Positions 31,144-40,528 of a stretch of 64,000 bases of DNA are shown here, one piece after another. The notes under the pieces were generated by a model. That model was not told the origin of the DNA. It did no database searches and saw only the letters and a program-made list of their open reading frames with translations. Position 1 is the first letter of the stretch. Each line of letters opens with the position of its first letter. Source of the DNA: Rhodobacter xanthinilyticus (GTDB lineage: Bacteria; Pseudomonadota; Alphaproteobacteria; Rhodobacterales; Rhodobacteraceae); contig NZ_CP017781.1 of assembly GCF_001856665.1 (NCBI RefSeq), forward strand, positions 806,001-870,000, given 5' to 3'. The position numbers and the translations under genes are program-made.

Positions 31144-31986
31144 ATGCGGCGTGGTCTGAAGCTGGGCGCGCTGGCGCTGGCGCTGGCCGCGCCGGTCGCG
31201 CCGGCGATGGCGGCGGATGCGCAGACGCTGGCCGATATCCGCGCGGAGCTGCAAAGCCTCGCGGGGGAGATCCAGGGTCTGCGTCAGGAGCTTGTCGCCT
31301 CCGGCGCGCAGGGGATGCAGGCCGCCGGCGGCGCCTCGGCGCTGCAGCGGATGGATGCGATGGAGGCGGAGCTGTCGCAGCTCACCTCGCGCACCGAAGA
31401 GCTCGGCAACCGCATCGACCGGGTGGTCTCGGATGGCTCGAACCGGCTGGGCGATCTCGAGTTCCGGCTCTGCGAGCTCGAAGAGGGCTGCGATGTCTCG
31501 ACGATCGGCCAGACGCCGCTCGGCGGCGCGCCGGCCTCGGCGCCGGTGACCGCGCCTGCGGCCGGCGCGACGCCCGCGCCTGCGCCCGCCACCTCCTCCC
31601 TCGCGATGAATGAGCAAAGCGATTTCGACCGGGCCAAGGGGGTGCTCGGTCAGGGTGACTTTCGCGGCGCCGCTGACCAGTTTGCGACCTTTGCCGAAAC
31701 CTATCCGGGTGGCCCCCTGACGGGCGAGGCGATGTATCTGCGCGGCGATGCGCTGCGTCAGGCAGGCGATACCGCGGGCGCCGCGCGCGCCTGGCTCGAT
31801 GCGTTCTCGGCCGATCCGACCGGCACGCGCGCGCCCGACAACCTGCTCGGCCTTGGCCAGTCGCTCGGCGCGCTTGGCCAGAAGAGCGAGGCCTGCGCCA
31901 CGCTCGGCCAGGTGCCGGTGCGCTTCCCCGCGGCGCCCGCCGCCACGCAGGCGCAAACCGCGATGCAGGGCCTCGGCTGCCCGTGA
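31144..31986 (+). CDS. cpoB: Tol-Pal coordinator CpoB (YbgF)
   Basis: 280 aa periplasmic protein. A signal peptide ends near APAMAA (residue 23). A coiled coil (about 25-105; LADIRAELQSLAGEIQGLRQEL) would trimerise it, a Pro/Ala linker follows, and TPR repeats occupy about 155-275 (GDFRGAADQFATFAETYPGGPL). CpoB couples Tol function to peptidoglycan synthesis at division. Its stop overlaps the tilS start. Confidence 0.9.
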   Translation: MRRGLKLGALALALAAPVAPAMAADAQTLADIRAELQSLAGEIQGLRQELVASGAQGMQAAGGASALQRMDAMEAELSQLTSRTEELGNRIDRVVSDGSNRLGDLEFRLCELEEGCDVSTIGQTPLGGAPASAPVTAPAAGATPAPAPATSSLAMNEQSDFDRAKGVLGQGDFRGAADQFATFAETYPGGPLTGEAMYLRGDALRQAGDTAGAARAWLDAFSADPTGTRAPDNLLGLGQSLGALGQKSEACATLGQVPVRFPAAPAATQAQTAMQGLGCP

Positions 31987-33200
31987 GCGGGCCCGATCTC
32001 GACGCTCTGGCCCGTGCGGCCTTTGACCCCGACGCGGCGCCTGCCTGCGTCGGGGTTGCCGTTTCGGGGGGCTCGGATTCGCTCGCGACGCTGTCGCTTC
32101 TCGCCCGCCATTACCGCGTGGCGGCGGTGACGGTCGATCACGGGCTGCGCCCCGAGGCCGCGCAAGAGGCCGCGGGTGTCGCCGCCTATTGTGGGGCGCG
32201 CGGTATCCCCCACGAGATCTTGCGATGGGAGGGGCCCGCGCCGGCCGGCAATCTGATGGATCAGGCGAGGCGCGCGCGGCTGTCGCTGATCGGCGGCTGG
32301 GCGCGCGGGCGGGGGATTACCGATGTCGCGCTCGGCCATACCGCCGATGATCAGGCCGAGACCTTTCTGATGCGGCTGGGCCGTCGGGCGGGGCTCGAAG
32401 GGCTCGCGGGGATGCGCAGGCGCTTCGTGGCGGAGGGGGTGCTCTGGCACCGGCCGTTTCTGACTGCCCCTCGCGCTGCGCTGCGCGCCCATCTGACCGC
32501 CGAGGGCATCGCATGGGTCGAAGACCCCTCGAACAGCGACCCGCGGTTTGCGCGGGTGCGGGCGCGCGCGGCGCTGGCGGGGCTCGGGGCGGTGGGGATC
32601 ACCGCCGAGGGGCTGGCCGAGGTCACCGCCCATCTGGCCGCCGCCGAGGCGCTGATTGCCGAGGATCTCTACCGCTGGGCGGCGCAAAACCTGCGCGAGG
32701 AGGCGGGCGATCTGGTCGTGGCCGGCGCTGCGCTTGCCGCGCTTGCGCCCGAGCGGCGGCGTCGGCTTCTGAACGCGGCGCTGCGCTGGGTGGCGGGGGC
32801 GGCGTATGGCCCGCGCGCCGCGGCGCTGGCGCGGATCGTCGCGGCGCCCGGGCCCGCCACGCTCCATGGCTGCCGGATCACCGCCGCGCGCGGGCTCTTG
32901 CGGATCACCCGCGAGGCCGCGGCCAGCGCGCCGCGCGCCCCCGCCGCGGCCGGGCTTTGGGACCGCTGGCGCCTTGCCGGACCGGCCGCGCCGGGGCTCG
33001 AGATCGGGCCGCTCGGCGCCGCGGGGCTTGCGCGGATCACTGACTGGCGCGCGGGCCCGCTGCCCCGCCCGAGCCTGCTCGCGAGCCCCGCGATCTGGGC
33101 CGGCGAGACGCTCATCGCGGCGCCGCTCGCCCGCCCCGAGGGCGACTGGCGCGCCACGCCCGCCTGCGGCTCTTTTCACGCAACGCTAATCAGACGTTGA
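31983..33200 (+). CDS. tilS: tRNA(Ile)-lysidine synthase TilS
   Basis: 405 aa. The PP-loop SGGSDSLATLSL (about residues 21-32) binds ATP; DHGLRPEAAQEA and LGHTADDQAETFLMRL follow in the usual order. It adds lysine to C34 of the CAU-anticodon tRNA-Ile, changing its decoding from AUG to AUA. It starts with GTG overlapping the cpoB stop. The C-terminal third is Ala/Gly/Arg-rich and weakly conserved, as usual. Confidence 0.92.
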   Translation: MSGPDLDALARAAFDPDAAPACVGVAVSGGSDSLATLSLLARHYRVAAVTVDHGLRPEAAQEAAGVAAYCGARGIPHEILRWEGPAPAGNLMDQARRARLSLIGGWARGRGITDVALGHTADDQAETFLMRLGRRAGLEGLAGMRRRFVAEGVLWHRPFLTAPRAALRAHLTAEGIAWVEDPSNSDPRFARVRARAALAGLGAVGITAEGLAEVTAHLAAAEALIAEDLYRWAAQNLREEAGDLVVAGAALAALAPERRRRLLNAALRWVAGAAYGPRAAALARIVAAPGPATLHGCRITAARGLLRITREAAASAPRAPAAAGLWDRWRLAGPAAPGLEIGPLGAAGLARITDWRAGPLPRPSLLASPAIWAGETLIAAPLARPEGDWRATPACGSFHATLIRR

Positions 33201-33223
33201 ACCTGCGCGCGTAATCCCTATTT
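33196..33223 (+). promoter_or_regulatory. Sigma32-like (heat-shock) promoter of ftsH
   Basis: GTTGAAC (33196-33202), a 13-bp spacer and CCCTATTT (33216-33223) fit the heat-shock pattern CTTGAAA-N13-CCCCATnT with few mismatches. The same bases could also be read as a sigma70 pair (TTGAAC, 16 bp, TATTTT). It starts inside the end of tilS. Confidence 0.55.
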
Positions 33224-33278
33224 TCTACAAAACGGCTGCAAGCCCCGCCTGCGGCCAGCGTAATTTTGGAGGTCCCCC

Positions 33279-35159
33279 TTGGGCAATGCTCGCAATTTCG
33301 CCTTCTGGATCGTGCTTTTCGTGCTGATCCTGGCGTTGTTCAACCTGTTCGGCGACGGCCAGACGTCGATGAACTCGAAACAGGTGGCCTATTCGGATTT
33401 CATCGCGCAGGTCGACAAGGGCGAGGTCAAGTCGGTGCAGCTCGATGGAGAGGACGTGCGCTATCAGGTTGCCGATGGCTCGACCTTCTCGACCGTGAAA
33501 CCCGAGGCCGACGAGATCGCCAAGACCTTGATCGACAAGGGCATTCAGGTGCGGGTCACGAAACAGGCGCAGTCGGGCTTCATGTCGCTGCTGGGCATGT
33601 GGGTGCCGTTCATCGTGCTGATCGGCGTCTGGGTGTTCTTCATGAACCGCATGCAGGGCGGCGGCAAAGGCGGCGCGATGGGCTTTGGCAAATCGAAGGC
33701 CAAGCTGCTGACCGAAAAGCAGGGCCGCGTGACCTTTGACGATGTGGCCGGTATCGACGAGGCCAAGGAGGAGCTCGAGGAAATCGTCGAATTCCTGCGC
33801 AACCCGCAGAAATTCTCGCGCCTCGGCGGCAAGATCCCGAAAGGCGCGCTGCTCGTCGGCCCGCCCGGCACCGGCAAGACGCTGCTCGCGCGCGCCATCG
33901 CGGGCGAGGCGGGGGTGCCGTTCTTCACCATCTCGGGCTCGGATTTCGTCGAGATGTTCGTCGGCGTCGGCGCGAGCCGCGTGCGCGACATGTTCGAACA
34001 GGCGAAGAAAAACGCGCCTTGCATCGTCTTCATCGACGAGATCGACGCGGTGGGCCGCGCCCGCGGCGTCGGCATCGGCGGCGGCAATGACGAGCGCGAA
34101 CAGACGCTCAACCAACTCCTCGTCGAGATGGACGGCTTCGAGGCGAATGAAGGCATCATCATCGTCGCCGCGACCAACCGCCGCGACGTGCTCGACCCCG
34201 CGCTGCTGCGCCCGGGCCGCTTCGACCGCCAGATCCATGTGCCCAACCCCGATATCAAGGGCCGCGAGAAGATCCTCTCGGTGCACGCCCGCAAGGTGCC
34301 GACCGGGCCCGATGTCGATCTGCGCGTGATCGCGCGCGGCACGCCGGGCTTCTCGGGCGCCGATCTCGCCAACCTCGTCAACGAGGCCGCCCTGATGGCG
34401 GCGCGCGTCGGGCGGCGGTTCGTGACGATGGAAGATTTCGAGAACGCCAAGGACAAGGTGATGCTCGGCGTCGAGCGCCGCTCGATGGTGCTGACCCCCG
34501 AGCAGAAGGAAATGACCGCCTATCACGAGGCCGGCCACGCGCTCGTCGGGCTGAAACTCCCGAAATGCGACCCGGTCTACAAGGCGACGATCATCCCGCG
34601 CGGGCAGGCGCTCGGCATGGTGGTCTCGCTGCCCGAGATGGACAAGCTCAACTACCACAAGGACGAGGCCAAGCAGAAGATCGCCATGACCATGGCGGGC
34701 AAGGCGGCCGAGATCCTGAAATGGGGCGAGGAGCATGTCTCGAACGGCCCGGCGGGCGATATCATGCAAGCCAGCGCGATTGCGCGGGCGATGGTGATGC
34801 GCTGGGGGATGTCGGACAAGGTCGGCAATATCGATTACTCCGAGGCGCATGAGGGCTATCAGGGCAATACCGGCGGGTTCTCGGTCTCGACCAAGACCAA
34901 GGAGCTGATCGAGGACGAGGTGCGCGGGCTGATCGAGACCGGCTATCTCGAGGCACGCCGGATCCTCGAGGAGAACCGCGAGGAATGGGAGCGGCTGGCG
35001 CAGGGCCTCTTGGAATATGAGACGCTGACCGGCGAGGAGATCCGCAAGGTGATGGCGGGCGAGCCGATCCATGGCGGCGAGGATGTGAGCGCGGTGAGCC
35101 TGCCCTCGGTTTCCTCGAAGCCGAAATCGACCCAGGATGAGGCCGGCCCGGCGGTCTGA
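33279..35159 (+). CDS. ftsH: ATP-dependent zinc metalloprotease FtsH
   Basis: 626 aa membrane protease that degrades misfolded and regulatory membrane and cytosolic proteins. Two N-terminal membrane spans (about residues 6-22 and 108-126), AAA+ module with Walker A GPPGTGKT (near 194-201) and Walker [10 protein letters not shown], second region of homology [19 protein letters not shown], and the peptidase zinc site HEAGH (near 415) are all present. It starts with TTG, supported by GGAGG; the next in-frame ATG lies inside the first conserved segment. Confidence 0.96.
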   Translation: MGNARNFAFWIVLFVLILALFNLFGDGQTSMNSKQVAYSDFIAQVDKGEVKSVQLDGEDVRYQVADGSTFSTVKPEADEIAKTLIDKGIQVRVTKQAQSGFMSLLGMWVPFIVLIGVWVFFMNRMQGGGKGGAMGFGKSKAKLLTEKQGRVTFDDVAGIDEAKEELEEIVEFLRNPQKFSRLGGKIPKGALLVGPPGTGKTLLARAIAGEAGVPFFTISGSDFVEMFVGVGASRVRDMFEQAKKNAPCIVFIDEIDAVGRARGVGIGGGNDEREQTLNQLLVEMDGFEANEGIIIVAATNRRDVLDPALLRPGRFDRQIHVPNPDIKGREKILSVHARKVPTGPDVDLRVIARGTPGFSGADLANLVNEAALMAARVGRRFVTMEDFENAKDKVMLGVERRSMVLTPEQKEMTAYHEAGHALVGLKLPKCDPVYKATIIPRGQALGMVVSLPEMDKLNYHKDEAKQKIAMTMAGKAAEILKWGEEHVSNGPAGDIMQASAIARAMVMRWGMSDKVGNIDYSEAHEGYQGNTGGFSVSTKTKELIEDEVRGLIETGYLEARRILEENREEWERLAQGLLEYETLTGEEIRKVMAGEPIHGGEDVSAVSLPSVSSKPKSTQDEAGPAV

Positions 35160-35210
35160 TCCGGGGAACGGGCCTGAGGCGCAGCTTCGGGCCGTCACGC
35201 AGGGGGGCGC

Positions 35211-36005
35211 ATGGGCAAGGCCAAGGCAGATGGGGATTGGAACCCGGCCGCTTATGCGCGCTTTGGCGGGCTCCGGCTCCGGCCGGCGCTCGATCTTCTG
35301 GCCCGGGTTGGCGCGCTCCCCGAGAAGGGGGCGGTGGTCGATCTGGGCTGCGGGGCCGGGGCGGTGGCGCCCGCGCTCAAGGCGCGCTGGCCTGCGCGCA
35401 AGCTCCTCGGCGTCGATGCCTCGCCCGCGATGCTCGTCGAGGCGGCGGCCTGCGGGGCCTATCGGCGCTGCGACCTTGCCGATATCGCCACTTGGGCGCC
35501 GCGCAAACCCGCCGCGCTGATCTTCTCGAATGCCGTGCTGCATTGGCTGCCCGATCACGCCGGGCTGATCGCGCGCCTCGCGGGGTGTCTGGCGCCCGGC
35601 GGCACGCTCGCGGTGCAGATGCCGCGGCAGGATTTCGCCCCCTCGCACCGGTTCTTGCGCGAATTCGCCGCCGAGATGTTCTCCGACCGCTTCGATCTCG
35701 CGGCCTGGGCGCCCCCGGTGGCCGAACCTGCCGATTACGCGCGCCTGCTCGCCCCGCTCGGCGCGGCCGAGGTCTGGCAGACCGATTACCTCCAGCGCCT
35801 CGCCCCCGCGGAGGGCGGGCACCCGGTGCGCCGCTTCACCGAATCGACCACGCTGCGCCCCTTTGCCGAAAAGCTCGACCCGGCCGAGCTTGCGCGGCTT
35901 CTCGCCCGCTATGACGAGGCGCTCGGCGCCGCTTACCCCGCCGAGCCCGACGGCTCGGTCCTGTTCCCGTTCCGACGGGTGTTCTTCACGTTGAAGGTAT
36001 CCTGA
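35211..36005 (+). CDS. SAM-dependent methyltransferase, trans-aconitate 2-methyltransferase-like
   Basis: 264 aa class I methyltransferase. It begins with a DWNPAAYARFG segment typical of Tam proteins; motif I is VVDLGCGAGAVAPAL (about residues 42-56), motif II LLGVDASPAML, and FSNAVLHWLPDH matches the Tam/Tam-like post-motif. Tam methylates trans-aconitate, a spontaneous by-product of the citrate cycle. The stop overlaps the next start. The assignment to Tam specifically, rather than a sister family, is likely but not certain. Confidence 0.75.
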   Translation: MGKAKADGDWNPAAYARFGGLRLRPALDLLARVGALPEKGAVVDLGCGAGAVAPALKARWPARKLLGVDASPAMLVEAAACGAYRRCDLADIATWAPRKPAALIFSNAVLHWLPDHAGLIARLAGCLAPGGTLAVQMPRQDFAPSHRFLREFAAEMFSDRFDLAAWAPPVAEPADYARLLAPLGAAEVWQTDYLQRLAPAEGGHPVRRFTESTTLRPFAEKLDPAELARLLARYDEALGAAYPAEPDGSVLFPFRRVFFTLKVS

Positions 36006-36592
36006 TGCCGGCGCTCAAAGCCACCCGCTTTTCCGGCGAGATCGTGTTCCTCGGCATCGTGCCGGCGGGGCAGGGGCTCGCCTCGCAACCGATCGAGCGG
36101 ATGGAGCTCGGCTTCGAGGGCGCCGCGGGCGAGAGCCATGCCGGGCGCACCCGGGCGAGCTGCTCGCGCGTGACCTCGCAACACCCGCTCGGCACCGAGA
36201 TCGCCAACACCCGCCAGATCTCGATCCTCTCCGAGGAAGAGCTCGCCGAAACCGCCTTCGCGCTGCATATCCCCCGCGTCGCGCCGGAATGGGTCGGCGC
36301 TTCGATCGTGCTGCGCGGGCTGCCCGATCTGAGCCACCTGCCGCCCTCCTCGCGCCTGCAGGGTCCCGATGGCGCGACCCTCGTCGTCGATATGGAGAAC
36401 CGCGCCTGCGTCCTGCCCGGCAAGGTGATCGAGCATCATCACCCCGGCACCGGCGCGCGCTACAAACCCGCGGCGACGGGCCGGCGCGGGGTCGTGGCCT
36501 GGGTCGAGCGCCCGGGCGTGCTCGAGCTCGGCCAGAGCCTGACGTTGCACATCCCCGATCAGCGCGCCTGGGAATTCCTGCGCGACGCCTGA
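36005..36592 (+). CDS. MOSC domain protein
   Basis: 195 aa consisting of a single MOSC-type beta-barrel domain related to the C-terminus of molybdenum cofactor sulfurase. Support: GEIVFLGIVPAGQGL near the start, NTRQISILSEEELAE in the middle, and the late VVDMENRACVLPGKVIEHHHPG. MOSC proteins handle sulfur or metal-sulfur cofactors or detoxify N-hydroxylated compounds. The usual conserved Cys may be that in ENRAC. It is coupled to the methyltransferase. Confidence 0.75.
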   Translation: MPALKATRFSGEIVFLGIVPAGQGLASQPIERMELGFEGAAGESHAGRTRASCSRVTSQHPLGTEIANTRQISILSEEELAETAFALHIPRVAPEWVGASIVLRGLPDLSHLPPSSRLQGPDGATLVVDMENRACVLPGKVIEHHHPGTGARYKPAATGRRGVVAWVERPGVLELGQSLTLHIPDQRAWEFLRDA

Positions 36593-36689
36593 GCCCGGTG
36601 CCTGCGCGCCGGAAATGCGCGCGCGCCGGTCGTTTCCCGCTTTTTGAGCAGCTTGCGAATGGATTAGGCTCTTGCGCAAGGAGGAGCCC

Positions 36690-38372
36690 ATGACCGCCAC
36701 GCCTCAAGCCCCGCAAAGCGATCTCGAGATCGCCCGCGCCGCCCGCCTCGCGCCGATGCCCGAGATCGCGGCGAAACTCGGCATCCCGGAGGCCGCGCTG
36801 ATCCCCTTCGGGCGCGACAAGGCCAAGGTCGACCCGGGCGCGCTCGCCCCGCGCGGGCGCGAGGGGCGGCTCATCCTCGTCACCGCGATCACGCCCACCG
36901 CCGCGGGCGAGGGCAAGACCACGACCACCGTCGGCCTCGGCGACGGGCTCGCGCGGATCGGCAAACGCACGGCGATCTGCATCCGCGAGGCGAGCCTTGG
37001 CCCGAATTTCGGCATGAAGGGCGGCGCGGCGGGCGGCGGGCGCGCGCAGGTGGTGCCGATGGAGGCGATGAACCTGCATTTCACCGGCGATTTTCATGCC
37101 GTGACGGCGGCGCATAACCTGCTCGCGGCGATGGTCGACAACCATATCTATTGGGGCAACACCCCCGCGATCGACCCGCGCCGGGTGACGTGGCGGCGCG
37201 TGCTCGATGTCAACGACCGGGCGCTGCGCGAGATTGTCGTGGGGCTTGGGGGCGTGGCGAACGGCTATGCCCATGAGGCGGGGTTCGATATCACCGCGGC
37301 TTCGGAGGTGATGGCCTGCCTCTGTCTCGCGACCGATCTGGCAGATCTCGAGGCGCGGCTCGGGCGGATCGTGGTGGGCTATGGCCCCGACCGCGCGCCG
37401 GTGACCTGCGCCGAGGTGGGCGCGGCGGGGGCGATGACGGTGCTCCTGAAGGACGCGCTCCTGCCCAATCTCGTGCAGACGCTCGAGGGCACGCCCGCCT
37501 TCGTCCATGGCGGGCCCTTTGCCAATATCGCGCATGGCTGCAACACGCTGATCGCGACGCGCACGGCGCTGGGGCTGGCCGATTATGTGGTCACCGAGGC
37601 GGGCTTTGGCGCCGATCTCGGGGCGGAGAAATTCTTCGATATCAAATGCCGGATCGGCGGGCTGAAACCGGCCGCGGCGGTGATCGTGGCGACGATCCGG
37701 GCGCTGAAATCGGCGGGCGGGGTGGCGAAGGCCGAGCTCTCCGCCCCGGCGCCCGAGGCGCTGCGCCGCGGCTGCGCCAATCTCGGCCGCCATATCGCCA
37801 ATACCAAGGGCTTTGGCGTGCCGGTGGTGGTGGCGATCAACGCCTTCAGCGCCGACCGGCCCGAAGAAATCGCGCAAATTCAGGCCTTTGCCGCCGAGCA
37901 GGGCGTCGAGGCGATCGTCGCGCGCCACTGGGCCGAGGGCGGCGCAGGCGCCGAGGATCTGGCGCGCAAGGTGGTGGCGCTGGCCGAGGCGGGCGCGGCC
38001 TTCGCGCCGCTCTACCCCGCCGATCTCGGGCTTTTCGAGAAGATCGACACGATCGCGCGGCGGATCTACCACGCGGGCGAGGTGATGGCCGACAAATCGG
38101 TGCGCGCCCAGCTCCACGCCTGGGAGGCGGCGGGCTATCGCGATCTGCCCGTCTGCATGGCGAAAACGCCCTATTCCTTCAGCTCCGACCCGGGGCTCGC
38201 CGGCGCGCCGCAGGGCCATACCCTGCCGATCCGCGAGGTGCGGCTCTCGGCCGGCGCGGGGTTTGTCGTCGCGATCTGCGGCGAGATCATGACCATGCCC
38301 GGCCTGCCGCGCCATCCGGCGGCAAAGGCGATCGGGCTCGATGCGGAGGGGCGGATCGCCGGCTTGTTCTGA
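36690..38372 (+). CDS. fhs: Formate-tetrahydrofolate ligase
   Basis: 560 aa. It makes 10-formyl-tetrahydrofolate from formate, THF and ATP. The P-loop segment [19 protein letters not shown] (about residues 69-87), [16 protein letters not shown], and [16 protein letters not shown] are diagnostic, with [15 protein letters not shown] further on. AAGGAGG precedes the ATG at 36690. It is followed by chorismate mutase and folD in one direction, placing it in one-carbon metabolism. Confidence 0.96.
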   Translation: MTATPQAPQSDLEIARAARLAPMPEIAAKLGIPEAALIPFGRDKAKVDPGALAPRGREGRLILVTAITPTAAGEGKTTTTVGLGDGLARIGKRTAICIREASLGPNFGMKGGAAGGGRAQVVPMEAMNLHFTGDFHAVTAAHNLLAAMVDNHIYWGNTPAIDPRRVTWRRVLDVNDRALREIVVGLGGVANGYAHEAGFDITAASEVMACLCLATDLADLEARLGRIVVGYGPDRAPVTCAEVGAAGAMTVLLKDALLPNLVQTLEGTPAFVHGGPFANIAHGCNTLIATRTALGLADYVVTEAGFGADLGAEKFFDIKCRIGGLKPAAAVIVATIRALKSAGGVAKAELSAPAPEALRRGCANLGRHIANTKGFGVPVVVAINAFSADRPEEIAQIQAFAAEQGVEAIVARHWAEGGAGAEDLARKVVALAEAGAAFAPLYPADLGLFEKIDTIARRIYHAGEVMADKSVRAQLHAWEAAGYRDLPVCMAKTPYSFSSDPGLAGAPQGHTLPIREVRLSAGAGFVVAICGEIMTMPGLPRHPAAKAIGLDAEGRIAGLF

Positions 38373-38412
38373 GGGCGCGGCTGCGATAGGAGCGGGGGAG
38401 AAGGAGATGCCC

Positions 38413-38718
38413 ATGAAAGACCCCCGTGAGATCGCCTCCATGGCCGAATTGCGCGCCGAAATCGACGCGCATGATGCCAAGATCGTCGCCATGCTCGCCG
38501 ACCGGGCGCGCCTGATCGACCGTGCCGCCGAGCTCAAGCCCGCCGAGGGAATGCCCGCGCGGATCACCGCACGCGTGAATGCCGTGCTCGACAATGTGCG
38601 GGCCGAGGCTCAGGCGCGCGGGCTCGACCCGGCGCTGGTGGAAGGGATCTGGCGCGGGCTGATCGAATGGTCGATCGCGCGCGAGGAGAAGGTTTTGGGC
38701 AAGGGAGAGGCGGAATGA
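38413..38718 (+). CDS. Chorismate mutase (AroQ class, short form)
   Basis: 101 aa, all-helical. [33 protein letters not shown] (about residues 10-42) contains the AroQ helix H1 with active-site Arg and the KxxDxx-like region. It converts chorismate to prephenate for Phe/Tyr synthesis; short AroQ forms in this position may alternatively be isochorismate pyruvate-lyase-like. AAGGAG six bases before 38413 fixes the start. The stop overlaps folD (ATGA). Confidence 0.8.
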   Translation: MKDPREIASMAELRAEIDAHDAKIVAMLADRARLIDRAAELKPAEGMPARITARVNAVLDNVRAEAQARGLDPALVEGIWRGLIEWSIAREEKVLGKGEAE

Positions 38719-39605
38719 CCGCAACGATCATCGACGGGAAGGCTTTTGCGGCCAATGTGCGCGCGCAGGTGGCGGGCCATGTGACGCGGCTGAAGGAGGA
38801 ACAGGGGCTGACGCCGGGGCTTGCGGTGGTTCTGGTGGGCGAGGACCCGGCCTCGGAAGTTTACGTCCGCAACAAGGGCATCCAGACCCGCGAGGCCGGG
38901 ATGGCGAGCTTCGAGCACAAGCTCGACGCCACCACCTCGGAGGCGGAACTCCTTGATCTGATTGGCAAACTCAACGCCGATCCGGCGGTGCACGGGATCC
39001 TGGTGCAGCTGCCGCTGCCCGGCCATCTCGACGCCGATCTGGTGATCAATGCGATCGATCCGGCCAAGGATGTCGACGGGTTTCATATCTCGAACGTCGG
39101 GCTGCTCGGCACCGGGCAGAAGGCGATGGTGCCCTGCACGCCGCTGGGCTGCCTGATGATGCTGCGCGACCATCTGGGCTCGCTCTCGGGGCTCAACGCG
39201 GTCGTGGTGGGGCGCTCGAACATCGTCGGCAAGCCGATGGCGCAGCTTTTGCTGGGCGAGAGCTGCACGGTGACGATTGCGCATTCGCGCACCAAGGACC
39301 TCGCCTCGGTGTGCCGCGGTGCGGATATTCTGGTGGCGGCGGTGGGCCGGCCCGAGATGATCCCGGGCGATTGGGTCAAGCCGGGCGCGACGGTGATCGA
39401 TGTCGGCATCAACCGCATCGAGCGCGACGGCAAGACGAAGCTGGTGGGCGATGTCGATTTCGCCTCCGCCGTCGAGGTCGCCGGCGCGATCACGCCGGTG
39501 CCGGGCGGCGTCGGGCCGATGACCATCGCCTGCCTTCTGGCCAATACGCTCACCGCCTTCTGCCGCGCCAACGGCCTGCCCGAGCCGCAGGGCCTCACCG
39601 CCTGA
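38715..39605 (+). CDS. folD: Methylenetetrahydrofolate dehydrogenase/cyclohydrolase FolD
   Basis: 296 aa bifunctional enzyme interconverting 5,10-methylene-, methenyl- and 10-formyl-THF. The family landmarks are all present: [20 protein letters not shown] with the catalytic Lys shortly after (about residue 55), [15 protein letters not shown], the NADP site [17 protein letters not shown], and [16 protein letters not shown] at the C-terminus. With fhs it forms the formate-to-methylene-THF route. It is translationally coupled to the chorismate mutase. Confidence 0.96.
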   Translation: MTATIIDGKAFAANVRAQVAGHVTRLKEEQGLTPGLAVVLVGEDPASEVYVRNKGIQTREAGMASFEHKLDATTSEAELLDLIGKLNADPAVHGILVQLPLPGHLDADLVINAIDPAKDVDGFHISNVGLLGTGQKAMVPCTPLGCLMMLRDHLGSLSGLNAVVVGRSNIVGKPMAQLLLGESCTVTIAHSRTKDLASVCRGADILVAAVGRPEMIPGDWVKPGATVIDVGINRIERDGKTKLVGDVDFASAVEVAGAITPVPGGVGPMTIACLLANTLTAFCRANGLPEPQGLTA

Positions 39606-39736
39606 GCCTGTGCTGCGCCGCGGCATGAAAATGCTGCGGCTGCCGCAAGGTCACGCCATTCCCTGACGCCACGGCATTGCGTGCCTTGTGCGGATTTTGT
39701 AGCACATCCCCGTAAGTGGTAATGGGGGTCGCTGTG

Positions 39737-40522
39737 ATGACCTTTTTGTGGGAAGCCCACAAGCGGGCGCTCTTCGTTCCGTTTGTGCCGATCATCTGGG
39801 CGGTGATGTCGGTGTTCAGCATCGTGGCGGCGCCTTTTGGCACGGCCGACGGGCTAACCCTCGGGGCGCGCGCGATTTTCTGGCCGCTGATGATCGGCGC
39901 GGGGGTGCTCGTCGGCGCCGCTTTGCGGGTCCTCGTGCAACAGATCCTGTGCGTGACCAACATATTTCTCGAGATCGCGCTGATCGCGGTTCTCGCCTCG
40001 GCGATCCTCTCGGCGCCCGCGATCTGGCTTCTCGACCGGCTGATCGATCCCCCCGATGCGCGGCTCGCGAGCCTGTGGACGGTGGCGCTCTATGTGTTCC
40101 TCGTCTCGGTGTCGGTTTCTGCGTTGCGGCATTCTCTGCGGCCCGGCGGGCTGCTGGTTCCGGCGCGCCTGCTGCCGCCCGCGGCGCGTGCGCCCGGGCC
40201 GCGGCTCTTCGCGCGGCTTGAGCCCGGGGTGCAGGCGCCGCTCCTGCGGCTGCAGGTGCGCGATCATTACGTCGATGTGGTGACCGAGCGCGGTCAGGCG
40301 AGCCTGCTGATGCGCTTTGCCGATGCGATGGCCGAGCTCGACGGTGTGCCGGGGCTGCAGGTGCACCGCTCGCATTGGGTTGCCGACGCCGCCGTCGCGC
40401 GGGTGCGGCGCGAGCGCGGCAAACATATCCTCGAGACGCGCGACGGCGCCGAGATCCCGGTCTCCAAGACCTATCTGCCGCAGGTGATCGCGCGCGGGCT
40501 GATCGAGGGCGATCAGGCCTGA
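39737..40522 (+). CDS. Membrane-anchored LytTR transcriptional regulator
   Basis: 261 aa. Four hydrophobic segments fall in the first 140 residues (RALFVPFVPIIWAVMSVFS; WPLMIGAGVLVGAALRVL; FLEIALIAVLASAILSAP; ALYVFLVSVSVSAL). The C-terminal 100 residues form a LytTR DNA-binding domain (RLQVRDHYVDVVTERGQASLLMRF, then VHRSHWVADAAVA). It has no receiver domain, so it may sense the membrane directly. In-frame starts at 39716 and 39722 also exist. It is convergent with the AAA ATPase gene. Confidence 0.82.
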   Translation: MTFLWEAHKRALFVPFVPIIWAVMSVFSIVAAPFGTADGLTLGARAIFWPLMIGAGVLVGAALRVLVQQILCVTNIFLEIALIAVLASAILSAPAIWLLDRLIDPPDARLASLWTVALYVFLVSVSVSALRHSLRPGGLLVPARLLPPAARAPGPRLFARLEPGVQAPLLRLQVRDHYVDVVTERGQASLLMRFADAMAELDGVPGLQVHRSHWVADAAVARVRRERGKHILETRDGAEIPVSKTYLPQVIARGLIEGDQA

Positions 40523-40528
40523 GCGGCC

